A stretch of 64,000 bases of DNA, from the NCBI RefSeq assembly GCF_011761305.1, contig NZ_JAAOZC010000003.1, forward strand, positions 310,001 to 374,000. Reading direction: 5' to 3'. The notes under the pieces were generated by a model. It had not been told where the DNA came from, did no database searches, and worked only from the letters and a program-made list of their open reading frames with translations. Source of the stretch: Sphingomonas vulcanisoli. GTDB lineage: Bacteria > Pseudomonadota > Alphaproteobacteria > Sphingomonadales > Sphingomonadaceae. Shown here piece by piece: positions 15,653 to 24,261 of the stretch (within the stretch, counting starts at the first letter, position 1; each line of letters begins with the position of its first letter). Both the position numbers and the translations under genes were made by a program.

Positions 15653-16461
15653 GCGAGCCCCGCATCCAGCGCCTTTCCCGTCGGCTCTTGCTGGCCATGC
15701 TCGCGTCGATCTGGGCCGCGATGGCCGGGCCCGCGATCGCGCAGAGCAGCGAATATCGCATCGGGCCGGGGGATGTGCTTAAGGTGTCCGTTTATCGGCA
15801 GGCGGATCTGGAGACGATTGTCGCCGTTGCCGGCGACGGCACCATTCCGATCGGTACGCTCGGCAAGGTGCCGGTCGCCGATCTTACGCCCGGCGAAGTC
15901 GGCCAACGAATTGCAGAGCGCCTCAAGAGCGCCGGTATCCTTATCGATCCGACCGTGACCGTTCTGGTCACCGAATATCACAGCCAGACCGTCGCCGTGC
16001 TCGGTGCCGTGGCGCGTCCGGGCGAATATCCGATCGATCGGCGCGGCATCACCATATCGGAAATGCTGGCGCGCGCCGGCGCCAATTTTGCGAGCGGCGG
16101 CATCCTGATCGCGGTGAAGCCGCGCGCGGGAGGCGAGTCCGAAAACCTTCACGCCGCCGATCTCTTCGCGGGCGGCCGCGATCGGCCGGTGCGCAACGGC
16201 GATACGATCTTCGTGCAGACGCCTGCCCTGGTGTTCGTGCGGGGTGAGGTGCAGCATCCCGGCGCCTTTCCGATCGAGCCGGGCATGACCGTCGATCAGG
16301 CGATCGCCGTGGCGGGCGGCCTTACCCAGCGCGGCTCGGCATCGGGAGTTCGCGTCACGCATGTGGACGTGGCGGGTAAGGCCGGCACGCCGCAGCGCAT
16401 CAAGCTTCGCGATACGGTGGCGCCGAACGATACGCTGGTCGTCGGCGCGCGGCTCTTCTAG
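15649..16461 (+). CDS. epsE: Polysaccharide export protein EpsE (Wza-like, SLBB domains)
   Basis: 270 aa. A signal peptide ends near AIAQ (residue 32); no lipobox Cys is present, unlike Wza. The Poly_export domain spans about 33-110: YRIGPGDVLKVSVYRQADLE, GTIPIGTLGKVPVADLTPGE, DPTVTVLVTEYHSQTVAVLG. Two SLBB-like segments follow (VARPGEYPIDRRGITISEML and VRGEVQHPGAFPIEPGMTVD). It forms the periplasmic and outer-membrane part of the EPS exit channel, probably with EpsL. It overlaps epsD by 4 bp. Confidence 0.93.
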   Translation: MSEPRIQRLSRRLLLAMLASIWAAMAGPAIAQSSEYRIGPGDVLKVSVYRQADLETIVAVAGDGTIPIGTLGKVPVADLTPGEVGQRIAERLKSAGILIDPTVTVLVTEYHSQTVAVLGAVARPGEYPIDRRGITISEMLARAGANFASGGILIAVKPRAGGESENLHAADLFAGGRDRPVRNGDTIFVQTPALVFVRGEVQHPGAFPIEPGMTVDQAIAVAGGLTQRGSASGVRVTHVDVAGKAGTPQRIKLRDTVAPNDTLVVGARLF

Positions 16462-16473
16462 GGGCGGCGGCAG

Positions 16474-17883
16474 ATGACTTTCGCACAGCTGATCCGTCTG
16501 CTGCTCTCTCGCTGGAAGACCCTGATGATAGGGGGCTTCATCGGCGCGGTGCTGATGATCACCTGGTCCTTGCTTACCGCGCCGATGTATCGTGCGACCG
16601 CACAGGTGATCGTCGACGTGCGTCCGCCCGAAACGCTTTCGCAGCAAACGCCGATCGATCAGCTCTCGCCCGATTACCTTGCCACGCAGATGGATATTCT
16701 GCTGAGCGTGCGCATCGCGCGGATCGTCGTCCAGCGTCTGCAGCTCGCCAGCAACAGCGCGCTGCTGCAGAATATGGGTTGGGACGGCCAGGGCTCTGTC
16801 GAGGATTTCATCGTCAGCCGGCTGCAGAAGAACCTGAAGGTTCAGGCCGCGAGCCTGGCATCGCGGGTTATCGAGGTGAATTACGCTTCGAATTCCGCGT
16901 CCTTTTCGGCGGGCGTCGCCAATGCCTTCGCGCAGGCTTATGTCGATACTGTCCTCGATCTCCAGTCGCAGCCCGCGCGGGACAGCGCGGCCTGGTATCA
17001 GCGCCGTGCGCGCGAGGTTCAGCGCGAACTGGCCGCGGCGCAGAGCCGGCTGACGATCCGCCAGCGCGAGTTGGGCGTGGCGACCGACCTCAATCAGCCG
17101 AACAGTTCCGACGACACGCGGCTGCAGGCACTTTCCGCGCAACTGGCTGCGGTGCAGGCGCAGGATGCGATGACCAACGGCAAGGGCAACGATCTGCCCG
17201 GCGTCCTCGCCAACCCCGTCGTGCAGCAGCTGCAGTCCGACATCGCCAAGCTGGAGGGACAGCGCCGTCAGCTTGCGCAGACGGCGGGGCCGAACAATCC
17301 CGATTACCGGCAGGTGGTGGGCCAGCTCGCCGCGCTCCGGGGTCAGCTTGCCACCCAGCAGGCACAGGTCCAGCAAGGCAGCCGAGTTGCCGCCGGCCAA
17401 ACCACGTCCAGCGTCTCGCGATTGACCGAGGCGGTCGCCGCCGAAAAAGCGCGGGTGATCGATTCCAAGGCCCGGCGGGATGAGGTCGCGGTGCTGGCGC
17501 AGGACGTACGCAATCTGCAGACGATGTATGATCAGATGGCGGCGCGGAGGTCACAGCTCGATCTGCTCGGTGATTCGACCCAGAGCAACGTCACCATATT
17601 GACGCCCGCCGTCCCGCCTGAGCTGCCCTATTGGCCGCGTAAATCGCTGATGGCTATCGCGGGCATCTTTCTGGGCGGCATGGTCGCGGCGGGTATTACG
17701 ATATTCCGTGAACTGGCCGACCAGCGGCTGCGCGGGCATCTCGATTACGAAACCTGGCTCGGTATTCCCGATCTCGGCACGCTCCGCATCGGGCCACCGG
17801 CACCGCGCCGCCTTACCGGACGTGTTGCCAGTCGGGTGGTCGGGCTGCTGCCCTTCCGCGGTAAGGGGGCGGCGAGCGGATGA
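16474..17883 (+). CDS. epsF: Chain-length determinant protein EpsF (Wzz/PCP-type)
   Basis: 469 aa. There are two membrane helices, about 20-40 (TLMIGGFIGAVLMITWSLLT) and 390-412 (SLMAIAGIFLGGMVAAGITI), around a large periplasmic coiled-coil (about 170-350, e.g. RRAREVQRELAAAQSRLTIR). The Wzz signature precedes the second helix in the proline-rich PAVPPELPYWPRKSL. It sets polymer length together with the separate cytoplasmic kinase EpsG. The ATG follows GGGGCGG; the next gene starts inside the stop (ATGA). Confidence 0.93.
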   Translation: MTFAQLIRLLLSRWKTLMIGGFIGAVLMITWSLLTAPMYRATAQVIVDVRPPETLSQQTPIDQLSPDYLATQMDILLSVRIARIVVQRLQLASNSALLQNMGWDGQGSVEDFIVSRLQKNLKVQAASLASRVIEVNYASNSASFSAGVANAFAQAYVDTVLDLQSQPARDSAAWYQRRAREVQRELAAAQSRLTIRQRELGVATDLNQPNSSDDTRLQALSAQLAAVQAQDAMTNGKGNDLPGVLANPVVQQLQSDIAKLEGQRRQLAQTAGPNNPDYRQVVGQLAALRGQLATQQAQVQQGSRVAAGQTTSSVSRLTEAVAAEKARVIDSKARRDEVAVLAQDVRNLQTMYDQMAARRSQLDLLGDSTQSNVTILTPAVPPELPYWPRKSLMAIAGIFLGGMVAAGITIFRELADQRLRGHLDYETWLGIPDLGTLRIGPPAPRRLTGRVASRVVGLLPFRGKGAASG

Positions 17884-18770
17884 CCGGCAGCTCGCTTGCC
17901 AATTCCCGTTCGTCCGCAGTGCCGACGACGCAGCGCCCGCGCATTGGTGAACTGCTGATCAGCCAGGGCTTGCTGACACTCGAGCAGGCCGGGCTCGCCG
18001 CCCAACGCAGTATTGAGCAGGGCCTGCGTTTCGGCGAGGCGGCTGTGTCGCTCGGCTTCGTCGCGCAGTCGGACGTCGAATCGGCGCTGGCGATGCAGGT
18101 CGAGACCCTGACGATCGCCGCACCGGCGACGATCGCGCCTGAAATCTTTGCCTTCCACGATCCCGAATCGGACAAAGCGGAAGATATGCGCGCGCTGCGC
18201 AATGCGCTGACCTTGCGCTGGTTTCAGCATGATGAGGGTGCGCGGACGCTGGCGGTGATCAGTCCCGCGCGGGGCGACGGCCGCTCGCTCGTCGCGGCCA
18301 ATCTGGCGGTGAGCTTCGCCCAGGTCGGTGTGCGGACGCTGCTGATCGACGCCGATATGCGCCATCCGCGCCAGCATCTGCTGTTCGGGCTCGATAACCG
18401 GCAGGGCCTCTCCGGCTACCTCAACGATAAGAGCGAGGATGCCGCCCATTATTACATCCCGGAGCTGGAATCGCTGACGATCATTCCGGTCGGCAAGCTT
18501 CCGCCGAGCCCGCAGGAATTGCTGCTGCGGCCGACGCTGGCATCCCTGGTCGAGGCGGTATCGCTCAACTTCGAAGTGGTGCTGATCGATACGCCCGCGG
18601 CTTCGGTCGGCAGCGATTATCAGATCGTTGCTTCGGCGGCGCGCGGCGTGCTGATGGTCGGCACCCGGCTGCAGACGCGGACGCGCGCGGTCTCGCATAT
18701 GCTCGATACCTGTCAGGATATCGGGGTGAAGACGGTGGGCGGCGTATTGGTGGAAGCCGCCAGCGCATGA
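17880..18770 (+). CDS. epsG: EpsG-type BY-kinase partner of EpsF (Walker A Lys replaced by Arg)
   Basis: 296 aa cytoplasmic P-loop ATPase. The N-terminal about 20-75 is a small GspE/MshE-N-like domain (RIGELLISQGLLTLEQAGLA). The kinase core has Walker A SPARGDGRSLVAANLA at 129-144, with Arg135 where Lys is usual, Walker A' LLIDADMRHP (154-163) and Walker B VVLIDTPAAS. No tyrosine cluster is seen at the C-terminus, so autophosphorylation as in Wzc is doubtful. From memory the Arg variant occurs in EpsG relatives. It is coupled to epsF and xrtB by 4-bp overlaps. Confidence 0.88.
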   Translation: MTGSSLANSRSSAVPTTQRPRIGELLISQGLLTLEQAGLAAQRSIEQGLRFGEAAVSLGFVAQSDVESALAMQVETLTIAAPATIAPEIFAFHDPESDKAEDMRALRNALTLRWFQHDEGARTLAVISPARGDGRSLVAANLAVSFAQVGVRTLLIDADMRHPRQHLLFGLDNRQGLSGYLNDKSEDAAHYYIPELESLTIIPVGKLPPSPQELLLRPTLASLVEAVSLNFEVVLIDTPAASVGSDYQIVASAARGVLMVGTRLQTRTRAVSHMLDTCQDIGVKTVGGVLVEAASA

Positions 18771-19630
18771 TCGCGGCCGGCGGGGGGGATCTCCGGCGGG
18801 AGAAGGATTGGTTGCCGCTCGCCTTGCTTGGCGCGGGGCTCGCGCTGCTGCTGACCCCGTTTGCGATCGATATGTTCGAGCAATTCTGGGCGGCCGGGAA
18901 GAATGGCCAGGCGCCGGTGGTGCTGATCGCTGCGGGCTATGCCTATTGGATCAACCGTGATCTCTTCGCGCACCCCGGTTCGCGGCGGGATCGGCGGCTG
19001 GGGTATGCGGCGATCGTTCTCGCCTGGATCAGCTTCGTGCTCGGCCGCGCGGGCGCTTTCTATCAGCTCGAAGGGCTGGCGGTGCCGCTAATCGCGCTGG
19101 GCCTCACGCTGGTGCTGGGCGGAGCGGCCGCGCTGCGACGGATGGCGCTGATCAACATCCTGCTGCTTGCAGTGGTGCCGCTGCCCGGATCGCTGGCCGA
19201 TGCCGTGCTGGTGCCGCTCAAGGAATTCATCACGCGCGGCGTGGTCGAGCTGTTGGCGCGGCTGGGCTATCCGGTGGCGGTCAACGGCGTGGTGATTTCG
19301 ATCGGCTTCGTCGAGTTGCAGATCGCCGATGCCTGTTCGGGCTTGTGGTCGATGGTGTCGCTGGTCGCGATCGGGCTGCTCTACCTGTTCTTCTTGCCCT
19401 GTTCGACGCGGCGCGCGAGCCTGCTGTTCCTGCTGGCGGTCGTGCCGTTGGCGCTGTTCACCAACTTCATCCGCGTCCTATCGCTGGTGCTGATTGCCTA
19501 TCACGGGGGCACGGCGCGCGAGGCGCAGGTGCATGATGCGGCGGCCTATCTGGAAGTCGCGCTCTCCTTATTGTTGTTCGCGCTGGCGCACGCGGCGATC
19601 GAGCGTCTGGCCGGGCGCCGACATGCCTGA
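18767..19630 (+). CDS. xrtB: Exosortase B
   Basis: 287 aa integral membrane protease/transpeptidase-like enzyme, about eight membrane segments. The exosortase catalytic triad is intact: Cys190 in ADACSGLWSM, Arg236 in FTNFIRVLSL, His256 in VHDAAAYLE. It recognises C-terminal PEP-type signals, cleaves them and is thought to hand the protein to the polysaccharide or envelope. Association with EpsD-E-F-G, EpsI and EpsL fits the type-B (methanolan) group. Its likely substrates are the two sorting-signal proteins at 11.9 and 14.1 kb. epsI starts 8 bp inside it. Confidence 0.92.
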   Translation: MIAAGGGDLRREKDWLPLALLGAGLALLLTPFAIDMFEQFWAAGKNGQAPVVLIAAGYAYWINRDLFAHPGSRRDRRLGYAAIVLAWISFVLGRAGAFYQLEGLAVPLIALGLTLVLGGAAALRRMALINILLLAVVPLPGSLADAVLVPLKEFITRGVVELLARLGYPVAVNGVVISIGFVELQIADACSGLWSMVSLVAIGLLYLFFLPCSTRRASLLFLLAVVPLALFTNFIRVLSLVLIAYHGGTAREAQVHDAAAYLEVALSLLLFALAHAAIERLAGRRHA

Positions 19631-20360
19631 GCGCGCCTGGCGCAGCCTCGGGGGTCTGTTCCTGGCCGGCTGCGCGCTGGCGTTGCTGCTTTCGATCCTG
19701 GTGCTGAGCCGGGCGCGGCACGTACCGCCTGGCACGGTCCCGATCGAAAGCCTGTTGCCCGCGCGCTTCGGCGGCTGGGCCGAAGTGCCGACCCGTTTCG
19801 ACGTGGTCGATCCCACCCTGACCGACAGCGACACCGATACGCACGCCCTCTACGACAAGGTGGTGACGCGCAGCTACCGCCGCGCCGATGGTTCGCAGGT
19901 AACGCTGACGCTCGCTTATCGGCGGCTGCAGCAGCAGGAGAGCAAGATCCATCGGCCGGAGCTTTGCTATTTCGCGCAGGGCTACGCGCTGGAGGACAAG
20001 CACAGCGCCACCGTGCCGACGCCCGTGGCGATGATGCCCGCGATCACTTTCCAGGCGGCCGCCGACGATCGGGACGAGACCGTGCTGTATTGGATCCGCA
20101 TCGGCGACACGGTGAGCACGTCGGCGTGGCGGACGCGCGAGCGATTGTTCCAGCTCAGCCTTGCCAACATCGTGCCCGATGGCATTCTCGTCCGCGCGTC
20201 CGTGGTCGGCGATGGGACTGTATCGCCCGGGGAACTGGCGGATCGGCGCAAGCTGTTGGCGGAATTTCTGGGGGATGCGGTTCAGGCGCTGAGGCCCGAT
20301 CAACGCTGGATGCTGATTGGTGGCCCGGCAGCGATCGAAGCGGCACAGAAGGGAGTTTGA
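19623..20360 (+). CDS. epsI: EpsI, exosortase-B-associated protein (DUF3485)
   Basis: 245 aa. An N-terminal membrane anchor (FLAGCALALLLSILVLSRAR, about 13-32) leads to a periplasmic EpsI domain with the diagnostic KIHRPELCYFAQGY (Cys near 115) and a YWIRIGDTVSTSAW strand. Some exosortases carry EpsI fused at the C-terminus, and here it follows xrtB with an 8-bp overlap, so the two act together. Its biochemical role in exosortase function is not settled. Confidence 0.93.
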   Translation: MPERAWRSLGGLFLAGCALALLLSILVLSRARHVPPGTVPIESLLPARFGGWAEVPTRFDVVDPTLTDSDTDTHALYDKVVTRSYRRADGSQVTLTLAYRRLQQQESKIHRPELCYFAQGYALEDKHSATVPTPVAMMPAITFQAAADDRDETVLYWIRIGDTVSTSAWRTRERLFQLSLANIVPDGILVRASVVGDGTVSPGELADRRKLLAEFLGDAVQALRPDQRWMLIGGPAAIEAAQKGV

Positions 20361-20361
20361 G

Positions 20362-21552
20362 ATGCGTATTGTCCTGACCAAAATCGTGAGCTTGCTCGCG
20401 GCCGGGCTGCTGGCGTCAATCCTGGGACTCGCCCCTGCGATAGCGGCATCGCATCTTTCGCTGCGCATCGCGGGGCCGGAGGAAGTGGTGCTGCCCGCCG
20501 GCGTGGCCTGCCAGGCTTTCCGCGATGCCGGCGGCACGCTCGACCTTCCCGATCAGCCGATGCGCGCGATCCGCAACCGCGCTGGCGAGATCCGGGTCTT
20601 CGCGTCCGCCTACGCCAATCTGCCCTTCAAATCGGCCAATCTCAGCACCATCCAGCATGATGGCTGCCGCCCGATGATGCAGTCGCCGCTCGATCCCGAT
20701 CCCGCCCGTTATGCGGGCCGCAACTGGATCGTTGCGCCCTATCCGATGCCCAACGGCACGATCTATGCGCTGGTGCATGAAGAATATTGGGGCGGCACCG
20801 TCGATCCGCTGTGCAAGCAGCGGCTCAACGGCTCGGCGCCCTGGTCGGGCCCCTGCGTCTACCTCAACATCGTTGCGGCGCGATCGATTGACGGCGGTAA
20901 GAGTTTCCTGCCGCTGGCCGGCGATGCCCAGATCGTCGCCGCGCGGCCTGAGCGTTTCACCTCGACGATGAACCGCGCCGGCTACCGCGATCCATCGAAC
21001 ATCGTCTTCAATCCCCGGGACAAATATTATTATTTCATCCTGTTCGCCGATCGCGGCGGCCCGCAGGAATTGGGGAGCTGCATTTTGCGGACGCGGGCGC
21101 CGGGGATCGAGCCGTGGCTCGCCTGGGATGGTCAGGGCTTCAACGCTCGGCTGGCGGGGCCGTATCGGGGCGGAACGCCGCGCACCTGCATGCCGATCAC
21201 CATCCTGTCGCTCAAGGCGTTGCTGTGGGATCCCAAGAGCGGCCAGATCGTCGGCTCGGGCATGGACATGCGCGCCGGCGGCTTCTTCTACATGACCTCC
21301 ACCGATCTCGTGCACTGGAGCCCATCGACTCTTCTGCAGAAAGCGGTGGCGAGCAATCATTGGGTGCCCGGTGGACCGCCGCCGATTGCCTACCCCTCAA
21401 TGCTCGATCCGACGAGCAGCAGCCCCGCCTTCGATACGATCGGCGATCATCCCTATATCTATTACGTCAAATTCCAGACGACCCTGATGGGCAAGATCGC
21501 GGGGCGCCAGCGGGATATCGTGCGCGTGCCGCTGGCTATTCAGCGCAACTGA
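20362..21552 (+). CDS. Secreted propeller-like protein at end of xrtB operon, unknown function
   Basis: 396 aa with a signal peptide (MRIVLTKIVSLLAAGLLASI ... PAIAA). The body looks like a beta-propeller hydrolase or lectin fold: an Asp-box-like RSIDGGKSFLPL, YRDPSNIVFNPRDKYYYFIL similar to GH43/GH32-type RDP strands, FYMTSTDLVHWSPST, and YPSMLDPTSSSPAF. The paired cysteines (Cys in HDGCRP, DPLCKQ, GPCVY, GSCIL, RTCMP) suggest disulfides. It starts one base after the epsI stop with GGGAG before it. An EPS-modifying or EPS-binding function is inferred from location only. Confidence 0.75.
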   Translation: MRIVLTKIVSLLAAGLLASILGLAPAIAASHLSLRIAGPEEVVLPAGVACQAFRDAGGTLDLPDQPMRAIRNRAGEIRVFASAYANLPFKSANLSTIQHDGCRPMMQSPLDPDPARYAGRNWIVAPYPMPNGTIYALVHEEYWGGTVDPLCKQRLNGSAPWSGPCVYLNIVAARSIDGGKSFLPLAGDAQIVAARPERFTSTMNRAGYRDPSNIVFNPRDKYYYFILFADRGGPQELGSCILRTRAPGIEPWLAWDGQGFNARLAGPYRGGTPRTCMPITILSLKALLWDPKSGQIVGSGMDMRAGGFFYMTSTDLVHWSPSTLLQKAVASNHWVPGGPPPIAYPSMLDPTSSSPAFDTIGDHPYIYYVKFQTTLMGKIAGRQRDIVRVPLAIQRN

Positions 21553-21556
21553 TCCG

Positions 21557-23023
21557 CTAAGAGCCATCGGCGGAAGGCGCGCGGAACTTCGCGCGGCGAG
21601 CGGCGGCGAGCGTCTGCCGATCCTGCCGCGCCAGCTCGCGGGCCGATAGGCGGGGGACGCGGATGTAGCGCCGCTTCAGCCACGGCGTCGCGTCCTCGGC
21701 GATCTTGAGGAACAGCGCCGCGCCGAGCGAGGTGAAGAAGGACGGGCGCGTGAGGAAGGGGAAGGAGAACCACAGCACGATCGTCCCCGCGCAATAGGGA
21801 TACAGCGCCAGCCCGAAGACACGGCCGTGCTTGAAGCTGTTCCAGGCCAGGCCGGCGTAGATGCCGAGCAGGAAGGCGAAGGGAAACACGCCGTTGCCGA
21901 GATCGGATCGGTAATAGCCGAACACCGTATCCCAGATCATCGCCGAATTGAGCCCGGCATTGCCCACCGCGACGAACTCCGAAAGAAACCAGTTCGGCGC
22001 CGGCGGCAGCCCGAACAGCGCCTCGGTATCGATGAAATTATGGACGATCGGCATGTAGTGCAGAAAGGCCACCGCATAGATGCCCGACCCGTGCGACGAC
22101 AGGACGAGTCTCCCGTCCAGCATCGCCGCCAGCCGATTGAACGATGCCGGCCCGTACCCCATCAGCTGATACAGCGAGGCTGCGGCCGAGGTTTTGCCGC
22201 GGAACGCGCTGAACGCACCGAAAACGATGATACCGCCGACGCCGCCGATGATCAGCTTGCCCATGCTTGCCAAGGTCGATTGCGCATTCTTGGAGGTGCG
22301 CAGCCAGATGACGAGCAGACCGAGCAGCAGCGGGATCGCCTCGTAGCGCGCCGCCTTCAGCACCGCCCCCATCACGGACATCAGGACTGCGACGATCAAC
22401 AGCGATCGCGCATAGAAGCGGTGGACGTCGCTAAGTTCGTGCCGCCGCGACAGGAAGCGGAATTGCGCCCAGCAGATGATCACGATCAGCAACGGCTGCG
22501 CCTGATTAAGGCCGCCCTCGGTATCCACCGCCTTCTTCACCGCAGCGCCCTGGCCCGAGAAGACCAGGTGGAGCAGCGAAGGCGAATTGCGAATGGTGAT
22601 CGCCAGCGAAAGCGCCTGCAGCGCAACGGCGATGCCCAGCGCGATCGACAGGATGGTCCACAGATCGTCGATCCGGATTTCCTCCTGCCGGGCGGGCAGC
22701 CCGCGGTTGGCAAAGAAGCCGACGGTCAGCACGCCGGAAATGTGGCAGCCGATGCAGGACAGATAGAAGATCACCAATGGCCCGTTATGGTACATCAGGT
22801 TCGGTTCGCGCAGGATCAGGCTGTAGAGTTGGCTTGGGAAAAAGACCGAGAGCAACAGCGGGATGATCGCGATCAGCGCGAAGGCGTTGGGCGAGACGAG
22901 GACGTAGGTCGGCGTCTTCTGCAGCAGCTCCTTGGTGCGCTCCCGGATGCGCAGCGAGCTGCGGGATCGCCGAACGGGGCGATCAACGCGCACCAGTTGC
23001 CGAGGCGCGCGGACGCTCTTCAC
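21557..23023 (-). CDS. Wzy-like oligosaccharide repeat-unit polymerase
   Basis: 488 aa with about ten to twelve hydrophobic segments (e.g. FALIAIIPLLLSVFFPSQLY, FLSCIGCHISGVLTVGFFAN, LLIVAVLMSVMGAVLKAARY, IPLLLGLLVIWLRTSKNAQ). A long periplasmic loop in the second half (MGYGPASFNRLAAMLDGRLV) fits Wzy topology. Sequence families of polymerases are poorly conserved, so the call rests on topology and position between transferases. It converges with the propeller gene, 4 bp apart, and overlaps the next glycosyltransferase by 4 bp. Confidence 0.7.
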   Translation of the reverse strand: MKSVRAPRQLVRVDRPVRRSRSSLRIRERTKELLQKTPTYVLVSPNAFALIAIIPLLLSVFFPSQLYSLILREPNLMYHNGPLVIFYLSCIGCHISGVLTVGFFANRGLPARQEEIRIDDLWTILSIALGIAVALQALSLAITIRNSPSLLHLVFSGQGAAVKKAVDTEGGLNQAQPLLIVIICWAQFRFLSRRHELSDVHRFYARSLLIVAVLMSVMGAVLKAARYEAIPLLLGLLVIWLRTSKNAQSTLASMGKLIIGGVGGIIVFGAFSAFRGKTSAAASLYQLMGYGPASFNRLAAMLDGRLVLSSHGSGIYAVAFLHYMPIVHNFIDTEALFGLPPAPNWFLSEFVAVGNAGLNSAMIWDTVFGYYRSDLGNGVFPFAFLLGIYAGLAWNSFKHGRVFGLALYPYCAGTIVLWFSFPFLTRPSFFTSLGAALFLKIAEDATPWLKRRYIRVPRLSARELARQDRQTLAAARRAKFRAPSADGS

Positions 23024-24261
23024 GCCGCCAGCAACGCCTCAACCCGCGCCTCGAACGAATCCACCACCGCATCCGTCTGATAATGCGCCCCCCGTGCCAG
23101 CGCGGCGGCGCTGAAGCGGCGATATTCGTCCGCCGGCATGGTGCGGAAGCGGTCCAATGCGCGGGCGAGCGCGGTGGTATCCTGCGCCGGATAGATCAGG
23201 CCGGTGACGCCATCCTCCAGCACCTCGGGAATGCCGCCGGTGTCCGCGGCGATAGCGGGCAGGGCGAAGCCATAGCCTTCGTAGATCACGCGCGGCAGCG
23301 GCTCATTATACGTCGATGGGCAGATCAGCACGTCGATCGCGCCATAAAGGTCCTCGGGCTTCATCCAGCCGCGGAAGTGGATGCGCGCATCGCCGCCATA
23401 GCGTTCGGTAAGCGCCCTGGTCAGCCCCTCCTCGCCCGCGCCGGCGATATCGAGCCGCCACGGGCGGCCTTCCGGCGCGAGCAGGATGGTGGCTTCGAGC
23501 AATTTGTCGATGCCCTTGGTGGGGGAGATGCGGCCGATGAAGCCGAACACGATCTCGTCCCTCAGCGTTCGGGGTTCGGGCACCAGCGGGCGCTCGTTGA
23601 TGTTGAGCTGCACCTGCACCGGCTGATTGGGGCCGATCGCGCCATACTGGACGTGCGTATCGGCGACATAGCCACTGTTGGCGAGGAAGAGATCGACATC
23701 GCCCGCATCGCGCCGCCGCGCGGTGGCGGAGAGCCGGCACGACGCGCAGAGCCGCGTGCAATTATGGCCGTCCTTGAACATCCCCGATCGCGTGCAGATC
23801 AGATAATAATCGCGCATCGTGTGGATCAGCTTGGCGCCGCTGGCCTTGGCCGCGCCGAAGATCGCGCTTGAAAAGCCATCGATCACGCTGGTGTTGACGA
23901 TATCGGGCTTGATCGTGCGTAGCAGCCTGGCGAAATCGCGCCGGGCGCGCAGATTGTGCAGATCGAGCAGGTGCCAGATCGATTTGCGCAGTGGGCCCCG
24001 TTTGGCGAGATCGTGCGGCCAATAGATGTTGCGGATTGGCAGGAAATGGATCTGCGGCTTGCCCGGCGCGATCAGCCCGGCCTGCTCGGCGGCTTGGCGC
24101 AGCGCCGCCTGCTGCCCCTTGGGCGCGAGCCGGACGATGTGCACGTCGTGCCCGCGCGCCTGCAGCGCCTCGGCCAGATTCTGCGTCGATCGTGCCGCGC
24201 CGCCCACCTGATCGGGCGGATAGGTGCGGATCGCGAACAGAATGCGGCGCGGACTGCTCAT
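23020..24261 (-). CDS. Glycosyltransferase family 4
   Basis: 413 aa GT-B enzyme. The N-terminal acceptor lobe starts RILFAIRTYPPDQVGGAARS with the glycine-rich GGAARS loop. The C-terminal lobe carries IVFGFIGRISPTKGIDKLLE and the nucleotide-sugar site IYEGYGFALPAIAADTGGIP, then EVLEDGVTGLIYPA. An unusual Cys group, NCTRLCASCRL near residue 170, may form a small metal site. It adds a sugar to the EPS repeat unit; donor and linkage are unknown. It is coupled on both sides by 4-bp overlaps. Confidence 0.92.
   Translation of the reverse strand: MSSPRRILFAIRTYPPDQVGGAARSTQNLAEALQARGHDVHIVRLAPKGQQAALRQAAEQAGLIAPGKPQIHFLPIRNIYWPHDLAKRGPLRKSIWHLLDLHNLRARRDFARLLRTIKPDIVNTSVIDGFSSAIFGAAKASGAKLIHTMRDYYLICTRSGMFKDGHNCTRLCASCRLSATARRRDAGDVDLFLANSGYVADTHVQYGAIGPNQPVQVQLNINERPLVPEPRTLRDEIVFGFIGRISPTKGIDKLLEATILLAPEGRPWRLDIAGAGEEGLTRALTERYGGDARIHFRGWMKPEDLYGAIDVLICPSTYNEPLPRVIYEGYGFALPAIAADTGGIPEVLEDGVTGLIYPAQDTTALARALDRFRTMPADEYRRFSAAALARGAHYQTDAVVDSFEARVEALLAA

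Noticed and set aside
15241-17400. A 719-codon open frame on the minus strand opposite epsD/epsE/epsF
   Set aside because: Arg/His/Gln-rich translation without any domain, opposite three clear genes; typical antisense frame in GC-rich DNA.
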